From positions 1-54,946 of the forward strand of contig DATKQI010000327.1 in assembly GCA_035532755.1 (NCBI GenBank): a DNA stretch of 54,946 bases, in the 5' to 3' direction. The notes under the pieces were generated by a model that did no database searches, was not told the DNA's origin, and worked only from the letters and a program-made list of their open reading frames with translations. Each line of letters opens with the position of its first letter. Position 1 is the first letter of the stretch. Both the position numbers and the translations under genes were made by a program. This DNA comes from DATKQI01 sp035532755 (GTDB taxonomy: Bacteria > Pseudomonadota > Alphaproteobacteria > Acetobacterales > Acetobacteraceae). Of this stretch, positions 44,089 through 53,424 are shown piece by piece.

Positions 44089-45396
44089 TCAGTACCGATA
44101 CAACTCGTGCTTGAACGGGCCGGCCGGGCCCACGCCGATATAGTCCGCCTGGGCCGGCGTCAGCTTCGTCAGCTTCGCGCCCACCTTGGCCAGGTGCAGC
44201 GCGGCCACTTTTTCGTCGAGCTGCTTGGGCAGGGTGTACACCTTGCGCTCGTACTTGCCGGCCGGCGCGGTCCACAGCTCGATCTGGGCCAGCACCTGGT
44301 TGGAGAAGCTCGCGCTCATCACGAAGCTCGGATGGCCGGTCGCGTTGCCGAGGTTCACAAGCCGCCCCTCGCTCAACACGATCAGCCGCTTGCCGTCGGG
44401 GAACACCACCTCGTCCACCTGCGGCTTCACGTTCTCCCAGCGGTAGTTGCGCAAGGCCTCGATCTGGATCTCGGAATCGAAATGGCCGATGTTGCAGACG
44501 ACCGCGCGGTTCTTCATCGCGCGCATGTGGTCGAGCGTGATCACGTCCACATTGCCGGTCGCGGTCACGAAGATGTCCCCGCGCGGGGCGGCATCCTCCA
44601 TGGTGACGACCTCGTAGCCCTCCATCGCCGCCTGCAAGGCGCAGATCGGGTCGGCCTCCGTCACCAGCACGCGGCAGCCGGCGTTGCGCAGGGAGGCGGA
44701 CGAACCCTTGCCCACATCGCCGAACCCGGCCACCACGGCAACCTTGCCCGCCATCATCACATCGGTGCCGCGGCGGATGCCGTCCACCAGCGATTCCCGG
44801 CAGCCGTAGAGGTTGTCGAACTTCGATTTGGTCACGCTGTCGTTCACGTTGATCGCCGGCACCAGAAGCGTGCCCGCCTTCGCCATGTCCCACAGCCGGT
44901 GCACGCCGGTGGTCGTCTCCTCCGAAATGCCGCGCACGTCGGCCAGCATGGCGGGGTATTTGTCGTGCATCAGCTTGGTCAGATCCCCGCCGTCATCGAG
45001 GATCATGTTCGGCGTCCAGCCGTCCGGCCCGCGCACCGTCTGCTCGATGCACCACCAGAACTCCTCCTCGCTCATGCCCTTCCAGGCGAACACGGGGGTG
45101 CCGGCGGCAGCCACGCCCGCGGCGGCATGGTCCTGGGTCGAGAAGATGTTGCAGGAAGACCAGCGCACGGTCGCGCCCAGCGCCGTCAGCGTCTCGATCA
45201 GCACCGCGGTCTGGATGGTCATGTGCAGGCAGCCGGCGATGCGCGCGCCCTTGAGCGGCTTCGACGCGCCGTATTCGGCACGGATCGCCATCAGGCCGGG
45301 CATCTCATCCTCGGCCATCGCGATTTCCTTCCGCCCCCAGTCGGCGAGCGAGAAATCCTTCACCTTGAAATCGGAGGCGGCGTTCACGTCAGGCAT
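44089..45396 (-). CDS. ahcY: S-adenosylhomocysteinase
   Basis: A 435-residue NAD-containing enzyme that splits S-adenosylhomocysteine into adenosine and homocysteine. SLADWGRKEIAMAEDEMPGLMAIR and GCLHMTIQTAVLIETL are at the N-terminus. GKVAVVAGFGDVGKGSSASLRNAG is the NAD-binding segment, and the protein ends in KHELYRY as is characteristic. It converges with the acetoacetyl-CoA synthetase gene with only 27 bases between stops. The upstream gap carries an AT-rich palindromic element. Confidence 0.96.
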   Translation of the reverse strand: MPDVNAASDFKVKDFSLADWGRKEIAMAEDEMPGLMAIRAEYGASKPLKGARIAGCLHMTIQTAVLIETLTALGATVRWSSCNIFSTQDHAAAGVAAAGTPVFAWKGMSEEEFWWCIEQTVRGPDGWTPNMILDDGGDLTKLMHDKYPAMLADVRGISEETTTGVHRLWDMAKAGTLLVPAINVNDSVTKSKFDNLYGCRESLVDGIRRGTDVMMAGKVAVVAGFGDVGKGSSASLRNAGCRVLVTEADPICALQAAMEGYEVVTMEDAAPRGDIFVTATGNVDVITLDHMRAMKNRAVVCNIGHFDSEIQIEALRNYRWENVKPQVDEVVFPDGKRLIVLSEGRLVNLGNATGHPSFVMSASFSNQVLAQIELWTAPAGKYERKVYTLPKQLDEKVAALHLAKVGAKLTKLTPAQADYIGVGPAGPFKHELYRY

Positions 45397-45426
45397 CGGG
45401 GACTCCTGGGCTGCGGAACCCCCGAC

Positions 45427-45446
45427 ATATAAGGATATCTATATAT
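45427..45446. promoter_or_regulatory. AT-rich dyad in the ahcY promoter region
   Basis: ATAT-AAG-GATATC-TAT-ATAT is a 20-bp element with a central GATATC palindrome and symmetric ATAT ends, 30 bases upstream of the ahcY start. It could be an operator or part of the -10 region. No known consensus is claimed. Confidence 0.4.
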
Positions 45447-45475
45447 TTGCAAATCCGGCGTTCAGTCGTGTTCGC

Positions 45476-45913
45476 TCATGCTCTTTGCTCGCCGACGGAA
45501 ACTGTCTGATTGATGGTCAAGCGATACAATAAGCATCCAGAAAGTCGCACCCCGTCTATTGTTGCATTGTCCAGTCGTGTCCCGTCCACGCTGGCCGTCG
45601 TTCCTAAAGCACCGACAAGGAGTTTGACGACGGGGGTACGCTCATCAACAATCGAGAACATATCAATTGACAGGCTATTCATTAGGTTAAGCTGCGACAG
45701 AGCTTGATTGACCTTATGATACAGGGCGTTTGGTCCGTTGCTTCGAACCGTCGCGCTGGCCATAACCAGACGCCACTCGGCGATATCGTCGTCAAACAGC
45801 CAAAAAGCCGCGTCGAAGACGATCCCGATCAAATCCAGATGATGGAGAAGCTGCCGGCCAGCAGAGATCATCTCCACACTGAGGTCTGATTTTACCAAAA
45901 TAGTTTGAGCCAT
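45476..45913 (-). CDS. Hypothetical protein, partner of the HEPN-like gene
   Basis: A 145-residue protein of no family I can name. SAGRQLLHHLDLIGIVFDAAFWLFDDDIAEWRLVMAS resembles small bacterial proteins of unknown function that carry an A-F-W-x-x-x-x-x-x-E-W-R-L-x-x-A-S core. ATG 45913 lies within the last 22 bases of the upstream HEPN-like gene, so the two are translationally coupled. The DNA is clearly more AT-rich than the flanking ahcY and rho genes, suggesting recent transfer. A toxin-antitoxin or defence role is possible, not shown. Confidence 0.65.
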   Translation of the reverse strand: MAQTILVKSDLSVEMISAGRQLLHHLDLIGIVFDAAFWLFDDDIAEWRLVMASATVRSNGPNALYHKVNQALSQLNLMNSLSIDMFSIVDERTPVVKLLVGALGTTASVDGTRLDNATIDGVRLSGCLLYRLTINQTVSVGEQRA

Positions 45914-46311
45914 TGTAGGACTCCATCCTGACCGGAGACCGCGGCCAGAAAATCGCGGCATTCAGCTTCCGACTTTCCTATCTCATAACGCGACTCAATC
46001 TTCCAGTTCTTCACATCTGCCCAATTCACTCCGACAGCCGTCGGTGCGCTTTTGAGTTCGTTTTCAAGCCCCGCTTCATTAAGCAATATCGCAAGTTGAT
46101 GGGTGTTGACCCGGTTCGCCCATTTGGCATCCGGGAATTGAAATTCCTGAGCCTTTCGTGCAACGCACGCTTTGAGAGCACACTCGAGTCCAAGGCCACC
46201 GAGATAGAACGCGCCATCAAAATAATGACCGGCGAACAGAGCTGCCGACTCGCGGAGTCTCAGCTCTGCAAGTTCTTGAAAATCTTTTCTTAATAACACC
46301 TTAAATATCAC
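45892..46311 (-). CDS. HEPN-domain-like protein
   Basis: A 139-residue, mostly helical protein. RLRESAALFAGHYFDGAFYLGGLGLECALKACVARK matches the first helices of HEPN-domain proteins, THQLAILLNEAGL follows, then NWKIESRYEIGKSEAECRDFLAAV. The region where a R-x4-6-H nuclease motif is expected reads NRVNTH, with only three residues between Arg and His, so RNase activity is doubtful. The start is a GTG at 46311 without a clear ribosome site; another GTG lies four codons on. It precedes and overlaps the hypothetical partner gene in an AT-rich islet. Confidence 0.7.
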   Translation of the reverse strand: MIFKVLLRKDFQELAELRLRESAALFAGHYFDGAFYLGGLGLECALKACVARKAQEFQFPDAKWANRVNTHQLAILLNEAGLENELKSAPTAVGVNWADVKNWKIESRYEIGKSEAECRDFLAAVSGQDGVLQWLKLFW

Positions 46312-46344
46312 CAGTCGTTGCGGTTATAATCCCACTAGAAATAC

Positions 46345-47619
<1,275 letters not shown>

Positions 47620-47821
47620 CGTGAGCGCCTTGATATGGAGCGGGGGGTACGGACCAGCGGCTTCGGGGACATGGCGGCCCGTCGCGCGATGCGGCGGGTG
47701 CTGGTTCGTGGAGGAGAGGGGATCGGCCGACGCGAGGATGCCGCCGATGCGAAACGTGCGGAACCTAGGCGCGGGGCCTGCCCGCGTCAACCACCATCAC
47801 CGGAATTTTGCACCCGTTCCT

Positions 47822-48283
47822 TCAGAACGGCCGGACGATCACCATGATCACGATCACCACCATCAGCACCGCCGGCACCTCGTTGGCGAGGCGGTAGAAG
47901 CGCTGCGGGCGGGTGTTGCGATCCTCCAGGAAGCTCCGCCGCCATTTCGACGCCGCCCCATGGAAGCCCGACATCAGGAGGACGGCGGCGAGCTTCACCT
48001 GCCACCAGCCCGCCCCCCAGTCGATCACGCCGGGGGTGAGCGCCATCAGCGCGCCGAAAATCCAGGCCGAGATCATCGCCGGGTTGACGATCTGGCGCAG
48101 CAGCCGCCGTTCCATCACCTTGAACCGCTCGCTCTCCGTCGAGCCGCGCGGCACGTCGCAATGATACACGTACAGCCGCGGCAGATAGAGCAGCCCGGCC
48201 ATCCAGGCGATGACCGAGATCACGTGGAATGCCTTGATCCAGGGAATGAACGGGCCGAGCGGGGCGAGCAGGCCGAGGCTCAC
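47822..48283 (-). CDS. hemJ: Protoporphyrinogen IX oxidase HemJ
   Basis: A 153-residue inner-membrane protein with four helices. IKAFHVISVIAWMAGLLYLPRLYVYHCD carries the conserved His and the L-P-R-L-F/Y-V-Y-H motif of HemJ, and RSFLEDRNTRPQRFYRLANEVPAVLM closes it. HemJ oxidises protoporphyrinogen IX to protoporphyrin IX in bacteria that lack HemY/HemG. The start is GTG 48283, overlapping the phosphatase stop as GTGA. Neighbouring hemH uses its product. Confidence 0.92.
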   Translation of the reverse strand: MSLGLLAPLGPFIPWIKAFHVISVIAWMAGLLYLPRLYVYHCDVPRGSTESERFKVMERRLLRQIVNPAMISAWIFGALMALTPGVIDWGAGWWQVKLAAVLLMSGFHGAASKWRRSFLEDRNTRPQRFYRLANEVPAVLMVVIVIMVIVRPF

Positions 48284-48990
48284 GCCGCCACCCGCAGCGC
48301 GCCGGCCAGCATCGCGGGCAGCTCCGCCAGCGCATGGAAGATGCCCGCGCCCTCGGCCTGCAACGCCTGGCCCTCCCCATGCGGCACGAGGGCGAGGCAG
48401 CTCATTCCCGCCGCCCGGGCTGCCCGCGCGCCCGGCAGCGAATCCTCGACCACCACGCAGGCGGAAGGCGGAACCGAAGCGGCGGCGGCGGTGGCGAGGA
48501 ACAGATCGGGCGCCGGCTTGCCCCGGCCGCCCTTCCGCACGACATCGGCCGCGCTGTGCAGGCGGCCGGCCACCAGATCGGCCAGCCCGGTTCGGGCGAA
48601 CTTCACCGCCATTTCCTCGTGCGAGGAGTTGGAGGCGACCCGCCAGGGCAGCCCGAGCGCGCTCACCGCCCGCAGCGCCGCCTCCGCCCCCGGCATCGCC
48701 TCGGCCTCCTCGGCAAGGGCGCGCACCATCCGTTCGGCGACCCGGAGCGTCCAGCCCGGCGGGATCGCCACGCGCGCCGCGATCATCGGCAGCATGTCGG
48801 TGAGCGAGCAGCCCAGGAACAGGTGATGACACTCCTCCGGGGTGATGACCCAGCCGAGGGCGGAGATGTCCTCGGCCAGCAGGCGGCCGGCGATATGCTC
48901 GCTGTCGACCAGCACGCCGTCGCAATCGAAGATGATGAGGCCGGGCGGGTCGGATCGCCGCGCCAGCACGTCCTTGGCCAGAAGCGTCAT
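48280..48990 (-). CDS. HAD-family phosphatase (beta-phosphoglucomutase-like)
   Basis: A 236-residue HAD-superfamily hydrolase, subfamily IA. LIIFDCDGVLVDSE contains the nucleophile and acid Asp of motif I, VASNSSHEEM is motif II, KPAPDLFL carries the motif III Lys and CVVVEDSLPGARAARAAGM is motif IV. Its ATG overlaps the hemH stop (ATGA) and its stop overlaps the hemJ start (GTGA), so it is embedded in the haem operon. The substrate is unknown; a phosphosugar is most likely. Confidence 0.92.
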   Translation of the reverse strand: MTLLAKDVLARRSDPPGLIIFDCDGVLVDSEHIAGRLLAEDISALGWVITPEECHHLFLGCSLTDMLPMIAARVAIPPGWTLRVAERMVRALAEEAEAMPGAEAALRAVSALGLPWRVASNSSHEEMAVKFARTGLADLVAGRLHSAADVVRKGGRGKPAPDLFLATAAAASVPPSACVVVEDSLPGARAARAAGMSCLALVPHGEGQALQAEGAGIFHALAELPAMLAGALRVAA

Positions 48991-50093
48991 GCAGCCTGTC
49001 TTTCCATCTGCGCTGGTGCGGTGCCGGCGCGGGCGTGCGGGCAATCCCGGTGCGGGACCGGGCAGGTCCGGCCACCCGCGAAGCTGCACAGGCCGGGGCC
49101 TCGGGCACGGGCGGAACGGACGAGGTTGGCGAGGGCTTCGATGAACCCCGCGTCGTCGTTCTGCACCGGGGCGCGGAAATAGCCGGGGACGCCCAGCCGG
49201 TGCGCCAGTTCCCGGTAGTCGATATCCAGCTCCACCAGCGTTTCCGAATGGTCGGAGACGAAGGCGATCGGCACCACCAGCACCGCGACCTTGTCCTCCG
49301 CCGCCGTCGCGATCGCCGCATCCGTGCTGGGGGAAAGCCATTTCTGCGGCGTCACGCGGGATTGGTAGCAGATGCTCGTGTCGAGCCCCGGCCGGCCGAG
49401 CGCCTTCAGCACCGCGGCCACGCTGCGCTCGACCTGGAACTGGTAGGGATCGCCCGCCTTCACGATGGTCTCCGGCAGGCCATGCGCCGAGAACAGCACG
49501 CGCAGCTTCACCAGCGGATCAAGTTCCGCCTGGGCCGCGTCGATCGCCCGCGCCAGCAGCGCCGCCGTGGCGGCGGCAAAGCCGGGATCGGCGTGCCAGC
49601 AGCAGATCGCGGTCGTCGGTTTCGCGAGCCCCGCCCGCGCCGCCGCCTCCCGCCAGGCGGTCAGCGAGCTGCCAGTGGTGGTCGTCGAATACTGGGGATA
49701 GAGCGGCAGCAGCACGATCTCGTCCGGGTCCCAAGCCCTGACCGCGCGGGCCGCGACATCGCTGAACGGGTGCCAGTAACGCATGGCGACGAAGCAGCGC
49801 GTGTCGAACTCCGGCAGGGCCGCCTGCAGCGCGGTGGCCTGCCGCTCCGTCAGCTCCAGCAGCGGGGATCTGCCGCCGAGATGGGCGTAGTTCACCCGCG
49901 CCGTCCGGGTGCGGGCATAGGCGATGATGCGGGCGAGGAACGGGCGGATGAAGAACGGCACCCGTAGGATCGCCTTGTCCTTGAACAGGTTGACCAGGAA
50001 GGGCCGCACCGCCTGCGGCGAATCCGGCCCGCCCAGGTTGAACAGGACAACGGCAAGGCGGGGTCGGCCGGGTGAAAGGGGTGCGGCGCTCAT
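48987..50093 (-). CDS. hemH: Ferrochelatase
   Basis: A 368-residue enzyme inserting iron(II) into protoporphyrin IX. LAVVLFNLGGPDSPQAVRPFL is the N-terminal motif, VAMRYWHPF and LLPLYPQYSTTTTGS the central ones, and VLFSAHGLPETIVKAGDPY carries the catalytic His. SICYQSRVTPQKWL and PIAFVSDHSETLVELDIDY follow. The C-terminal tail has three cysteines in a C-x7-C-x6-C pattern, suggestive of the [2Fe-2S] cluster known in some alphaproteobacterial ferrochelatases. ATG 50093 is chosen; longer frames are unconserved. It is second in the hemE-hemH-HAD-hemJ order. Confidence 0.95.
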   Translation of the reverse strand: MSAAPLSPGRPRLAVVLFNLGGPDSPQAVRPFLVNLFKDKAILRVPFFIRPFLARIIAYARTRTARVNYAHLGGRSPLLELTERQATALQAALPEFDTRCFVAMRYWHPFSDVAARAVRAWDPDEIVLLPLYPQYSTTTTGSSLTAWREAAARAGLAKPTTAICCWHADPGFAAATAALLARAIDAAQAELDPLVKLRVLFSAHGLPETIVKAGDPYQFQVERSVAAVLKALGRPGLDTSICYQSRVTPQKWLSPSTDAAIATAAEDKVAVLVVPIAFVSDHSETLVELDIDYRELAHRLGVPGYFRAPVQNDDAGFIEALANLVRSARARGPGLCSFAGGRTCPVPHRDCPHARAGTAPAQMERQAA

Positions 50094-50124
50094 TCGGCTC
50101 AAAGTGGCGGATGGGCCGGGCGCG

Positions 50125-51165
50125 TCAAGCGGCTCTGACCAGGGCGACCAGATCGGCGACGTGCTCCGGCGGCGTGTGCGGCACGATGCCATGGCCAAGA
50201 TTGAACACGAAGGGACGGCCGCGCATGGCTGCCAGGACGGCGGCTGTCTCCTCCGCCAGCACCACCCCACCCGCCGCGAGCGCCAGCGGATCGAGATTGC
50301 CCTGCAAGGCGATGCGCGGCGGCACGGCCCGCGCCGCTGCGGCCGGATCGGTCGCGGTATCCATGCCTACCGCATCGAGGCCGGTCTGCTGCGCGTAGGG
50401 CCCGAGCATCCATCCGGCGAGGCGGGGGAAGCCGATCAGCTTCACGCCCGGATGGCGCACGCGCAGCGCAGTTGCGATCCGCAGCGTGGGCGCGATCACG
50501 TGCCGGCGGAACAGGGTGGGCGACAGCACGCCCGCCCAGCTGTCGAACAGCATCGCCACGTCCGCCCCCGCCGCGATCTGGGCGTCGAGGCAGCCGATCG
50601 TCGCCTCGGTCAGCAGGTCGATCAGGGCGGCGAACAAGGCCGGATCGCCATAGGCCATCGCCCGTGTGGCCGCGAAATCCTTCGATCCGCCACCTTCCAC
50701 CATGTAGCAGGCCACGGTGAACGGGCTGCCGGCAAAGCCGATCAGCGCGGCCCGGGAATCGAGCGATTCCCGGACGCGCCCGATCGCTTCCAGCACCGGT
50801 GCGACTGCATTCGGCACGCGCGCCGGATCGAGCGCGGCCAGATCCGCCGCTCGCCGCAACGGCGGCAGCACCGGCCCTTCCCCTTCGACGAAGCGCAGCC
50901 CGTGGCCCAGAGCCCAGGGCAGGATGAGGATATCGCTGAACAGGATGGCCGCATCGAGCCCGAACCGGCGTACCGGCTGCAGCGTGACCTCGGCGGCCAG
51001 CGCCGGATTCAGGCACAGATCGATGAAATCCCCGGCCCTGGCCCGCACCGCGCGGTATTCCGGCAGGTAGCGCCCGGCTTGGCGCATCAGCCACACCGGC
51101 GGCGGCCAGACCGCCTCCCCCGCCAGGGCGCGCAGCAGGGTTTTTCCAGGCAATGCTCCATCCAT
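50125..51165 (-). CDS. hemE: Uroporphyrinogen decarboxylase
   Basis: A 346-residue enzyme removing four carboxyl groups from uroporphyrinogen III to give coproporphyrinogen III. PPVWLMRQAGRYLPEYR is the highly conserved N-terminal motif, FSDILILPWALG the active-site Asp region and GFAGSPFTVACYMVEGGGSKDF the third motif. LQGNLDPLALAAG and FNLGHGIVPHTPPEHV end the protein. It starts the haem operon and borders the putative replication origin, exactly as in Caulobacter and Rickettsia. Confidence 0.96.
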   Translation of the reverse strand: MDGALPGKTLLRALAGEAVWPPPVWLMRQAGRYLPEYRAVRARAGDFIDLCLNPALAAEVTLQPVRRFGLDAAILFSDILILPWALGHGLRFVEGEGPVLPPLRRAADLAALDPARVPNAVAPVLEAIGRVRESLDSRAALIGFAGSPFTVACYMVEGGGSKDFAATRAMAYGDPALFAALIDLLTEATIGCLDAQIAAGADVAMLFDSWAGVLSPTLFRRHVIAPTLRIATALRVRHPGVKLIGFPRLAGWMLGPYAQQTGLDAVGMDTATDPAAAARAVPPRIALQGNLDPLALAAGGVVLAEETAAVLAAMRGRPFVFNLGHGIVPHTPPEHVADLVALVRAA

Positions 51166-51450
51166 CCCCCTCCCTAATCAGAGATGAAAGGAAAGAAAAG
51201 CTGATGAGGGGGTAGAAGGGGATGTGGATAACGGGGTTTCCCGCTTTGCCGGAATTGCCGGCAAGCTGTCCACATGCGGTGCGGGCCGCAAGCGGCTGAC
51301 TCTGAAACCTGATTCCGGGCCATCCCGACCGAAGGGGAAAGCGGCGGAAGTTGTTCCGGCGTACGCGGCGGGGGGCGGTTATCCCCGCTGGCCGGGAAAC
51401 GCGCGAAAAGAGGCGCGCCTGTCCCCGCTCTTCCCGCTATTGTCCACAGC
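51166..51450. other. Putative chromosomal replication origin (oriC)
   Basis: The 285-bp gap between divergent hemE and ppsR (DUF299) genes is where oriC lies in Caulobacter and Rickettsia. It contains a perfect DnaA box (TGTGGATAA, reverse of TTATCCACA) at 51222-51230 and a one-mismatch box TTGTCCACA at 51440-51448. Weaker matches are CTGTCCACA at 51265-51273 and TTATCCCCG at 51379-51387. A purine/A-rich stretch at about 51175-51203 could unwind. Two GANTC methylation sites (51298, 51311) are also present. Gene directions diverge from the gap. CtrA-type boxes are not seen. Confidence 0.68.
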
Positions 51451-52320
51451 ATGTCCCTCGATCGCATGAACCTGCATCTGGTCTCCGACGCCACCGGCGA
51501 GACGCTGAACTCCATGGCCCGGGCGACGGTCGCGCAGTTCGAGCATGTCTCGATCATCTATCATCGCTGGAGCCTGATCCGGACCCGGTTCCAGATGCAC
51601 CGGGTGCTGGAGGGGATCGAGGCGGAACCCGGGCCGGTGCTGTCCACCGTGGTGGACAAGGCGCTGCGGGGTGAGCTGGAAACCGCCTGCCTGCGCATCG
51701 GCGTCGCCGTGGTGAACGTGCTCGACCCGGTGATGGCGATGCTGCAGGAGCAGATCGGCGAGCAGGCGACCGCCCGGCCGGGACGGCAATATGTGCTGGA
51801 CGCCGATTATTTCCGCCGGATCGACGCCATGCACTACGTGCTGGCCCATGACGACGGCCAGGCGCAAGCCGGGATCGCCGAGGCGGACGTGGTGCTGGTC
51901 GGCGTCTCCCGCAGTTCGAAAACGCCGACCTCGTTCTACCTCGCCAATCGCGGCATCAAGGCGGCCAACGTGCCGCTGGTGCCGAGCCTGGCCCTGCCCG
52001 ACGCCCTGCTCGCCGCGACCTGCCCGGTGATCGGGCTGACCCTGGACGCCCCGGCGCTGATCGACATTCGCCGCCACCGGCTTCGGCTGATCGGCGTCGG
52101 CGCCAGCACCGGGGTCGTGCGGCAGGACCAGGGCGAATACGTGGACCAGGAAGCCGTGAAGGCCGAGCTGCTGTGGGCGCGGCGGCTGTGCGCGAGCCGC
52201 GGCTGGCCGGTGATCGACGTCACCCGCCGCTCGATCGAGGAAACCGCGGTCGCGGTGACGCAGCTGATGGAATCCTGGCACGAGCGCCGCCGCAAGGCCG
52301 AAGCCAAGGCGCATGGCTGA
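51451..52320 (+). CDS. ppsR: Pyruvate, phosphate dikinase regulatory protein (DUF299)
   Basis: A 289-residue bifunctional kinase/pyrophosphorylase of the DUF299 (PpsR/PDRP) family. It switches pyruvate phosphate dikinase or PEP synthetase off and on by ADP-dependent phosphorylation and phosphate-dependent dephosphorylation. LHLVSDATGETLNSMARATVAQFE at the N-terminus, ADYFRRIDAMHYVLAHDDG and the P-loop-like GVSRSSKTPTSFYLANRG near residues 151-168 are diagnostic. Its stop overlaps the maf start by 8 bases. The ATG follows the last DnaA-box-like sequence by 2 bases. Confidence 0.95.
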   Translation: MSLDRMNLHLVSDATGETLNSMARATVAQFEHVSIIYHRWSLIRTRFQMHRVLEGIEAEPGPVLSTVVDKALRGELETACLRIGVAVVNVLDPVMAMLQEQIGEQATARPGRQYVLDADYFRRIDAMHYVLAHDDGQAQAGIAEADVVLVGVSRSSKTPTSFYLANRGIKAANVPLVPSLALPDALLAATCPVIGLTLDAPALIDIRRHRLRLIGVGASTGVVRQDQGEYVDQEAVKAELLWARRLCASRGWPVIDVTRRSIEETAVAVTQLMESWHERRRKAEAKAHG

Positions 52321-52930
52321 GCTGGCCCGGGCCGCGCCGCCGCTGGTGCTCGCCAGCGGCTCCCCGACACGCCGCGCGCTGCTCGAAGCCGCCGGCGTTC
52401 CCATCGAGGTCTCTGTTCCCTCGGTGGACGAAGCGGCCGTGAAGCAGGCCGCCCGGACCGCCGGCGACCCCGTCGCCGCCACGGCCATTACACTTGCCGC
52501 CCTCAAGGCCCGCGCCCTCTCGCTCCGGCGGGCGGATGCCATCGTGATCGGGGCCGACCAGATCCTGGTCTGCGACGAGCGCTGGTTCGACAAGCCGGCC
52601 GATCGCGACGCCGCCCGCGCCCAACTTCTGGCCCTGCGCGAACGCACCCACACGCTGGTGACGGCGGTGCTGTGCATGCGGGCGGGAGACATCCTCTGGC
52701 AGCATGTCGCCACCCCGCGCCTGACCATGCGATCCTTCTCGGCGGAGATGCTGGACGCCTACCTGGCCGCCGAAGGCGACAACGTGACAAAGAGCGTCGG
52801 CGCCTATCGCCTGGAAGGCCCCGGGCTGCAACTGTTCGAACGGATCGAAGGCGACTACTTCGCAATCCTCGGCCTGCCCTTGCTGCCGCTTCTGGCCTTC
52901 CTGCGCGGAGCCGGCGCGCTGCCCGCCTAG
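52313..52930 (+). CDS. maf: Maf/Ham1-like nucleotide pyrophosphatase
   Basis: A 205-residue Maf-family house-cleaning nucleoside triphosphate pyrophosphatase. LVLASGSPTRRALLEAAG at the N-terminus is the phosphate-binding signature, VIGADQILVCDERWFDKP the metal/catalytic Asp segment, and SVGAYRLEGPGLQLFERIEGDYFAILGLPLLPLL the conserved C-terminus. It is coupled to ppsR by an 8-base overlap, the usual alphaproteobacterial arrangement beside the origin. Which nucleotide is preferred cannot be read from the sequence. Confidence 0.94.
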   Translation: MAELARAAPPLVLASGSPTRRALLEAAGVPIEVSVPSVDEAAVKQAARTAGDPVAATAITLAALKARALSLRRADAIVIGADQILVCDERWFDKPADRDAARAQLLALRERTHTLVTAVLCMRAGDILWQHVATPRLTMRSFSAEMLDAYLAAEGDNVTKSVGAYRLEGPGLQLFERIEGDYFAILGLPLLPLLAFLRGAGALPA

Positions 52931-53000
52931 CCTTTGTTTTCAGTGGCCCGCTTATCCCCTGCGTTCGCTGCATAGGGCAGCGAACTTCGGGGGCGGGACA

Positions 53001-53390
53001 CTAGCGCCGCTTCTGCCGCGACACCGCGGAAACCGGCGGCGCCGCATCCAGCACCGCATGGAGAGCCGCGATCGTCTCCGCCGGCAGCCGGTGGATGGCC
53101 TGCGCCAGCCGGTTGGCGAGCGCCGTGCGCTCCGCCGCCAACCCCCCCGTATCGATCGTCACCCGCGGCCGGGACAGCCGGGCGAGCCGCCCCAACTCCT
53201 CCGCATCATCCCAGATCAGCCCGAACACCTCACACACCTGATGCACCAGCCCGATGCTCGGCGCCCCGCGCCGCCCATGCTCCAACGCCGACAAATACGC
53301 CGCCGACACCTGAATCTGCACCGCCAACTGCTTCAACGTCATCCCCCGCTCCGCCCGCAACACCCGCAACCGCACCCCGAATGGCGTCAT
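53001..53390 (-). CDS. XRE-family helix-turn-helix regulator
   Basis: A 129-residue protein. RLRVLRAERGMTLKQLAVQIQVSAAYLSALEHGRRG (about residues 8-43) is a Cro/C1-type helix-turn-helix, followed by a helical tail (LANRLAQAIHRLPAETIAALHAVLD). I take ATG 53390 because the codons above it belong to the repeat element. It converges with maf, leaving 70 bases between stops. The regulatory target is unknown. Confidence 0.88.
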   Translation of the reverse strand: MTPFGVRLRVLRAERGMTLKQLAVQIQVSAAYLSALEHGRRGAPSIGLVHQVCEVFGLIWDDAEELGRLARLSRPRVTIDTGGLAAERTALANRLAQAIHRLPAETIAALHAVLDAAPPVSAVSRQKRR

Positions 53391-53424
53391 GGGAACGTGC
53401 CTGGGACGATAGGAAGGAAGGCCA

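Noticed and set aside
45397..45475. S-adenosylhomocysteine riboswitch in front of ahcY
   Set aside because: The leader is short and AT-rich and shows no conserved SAH-riboswitch stem order that I could trace.
45892..46311. Active HEPN ribonuclease
   Set aside because: The expected R-x4-6-H motif is not present in canonical spacing, so only a HEPN-like fold is claimed.
47814..47830. Hairpin CCGTTC-cttca-GAACGG as hemJ terminator
   Set aside because: The stem is short, overlaps the hemJ stop codon and lacks a T-run, so I do not list it as a terminator.
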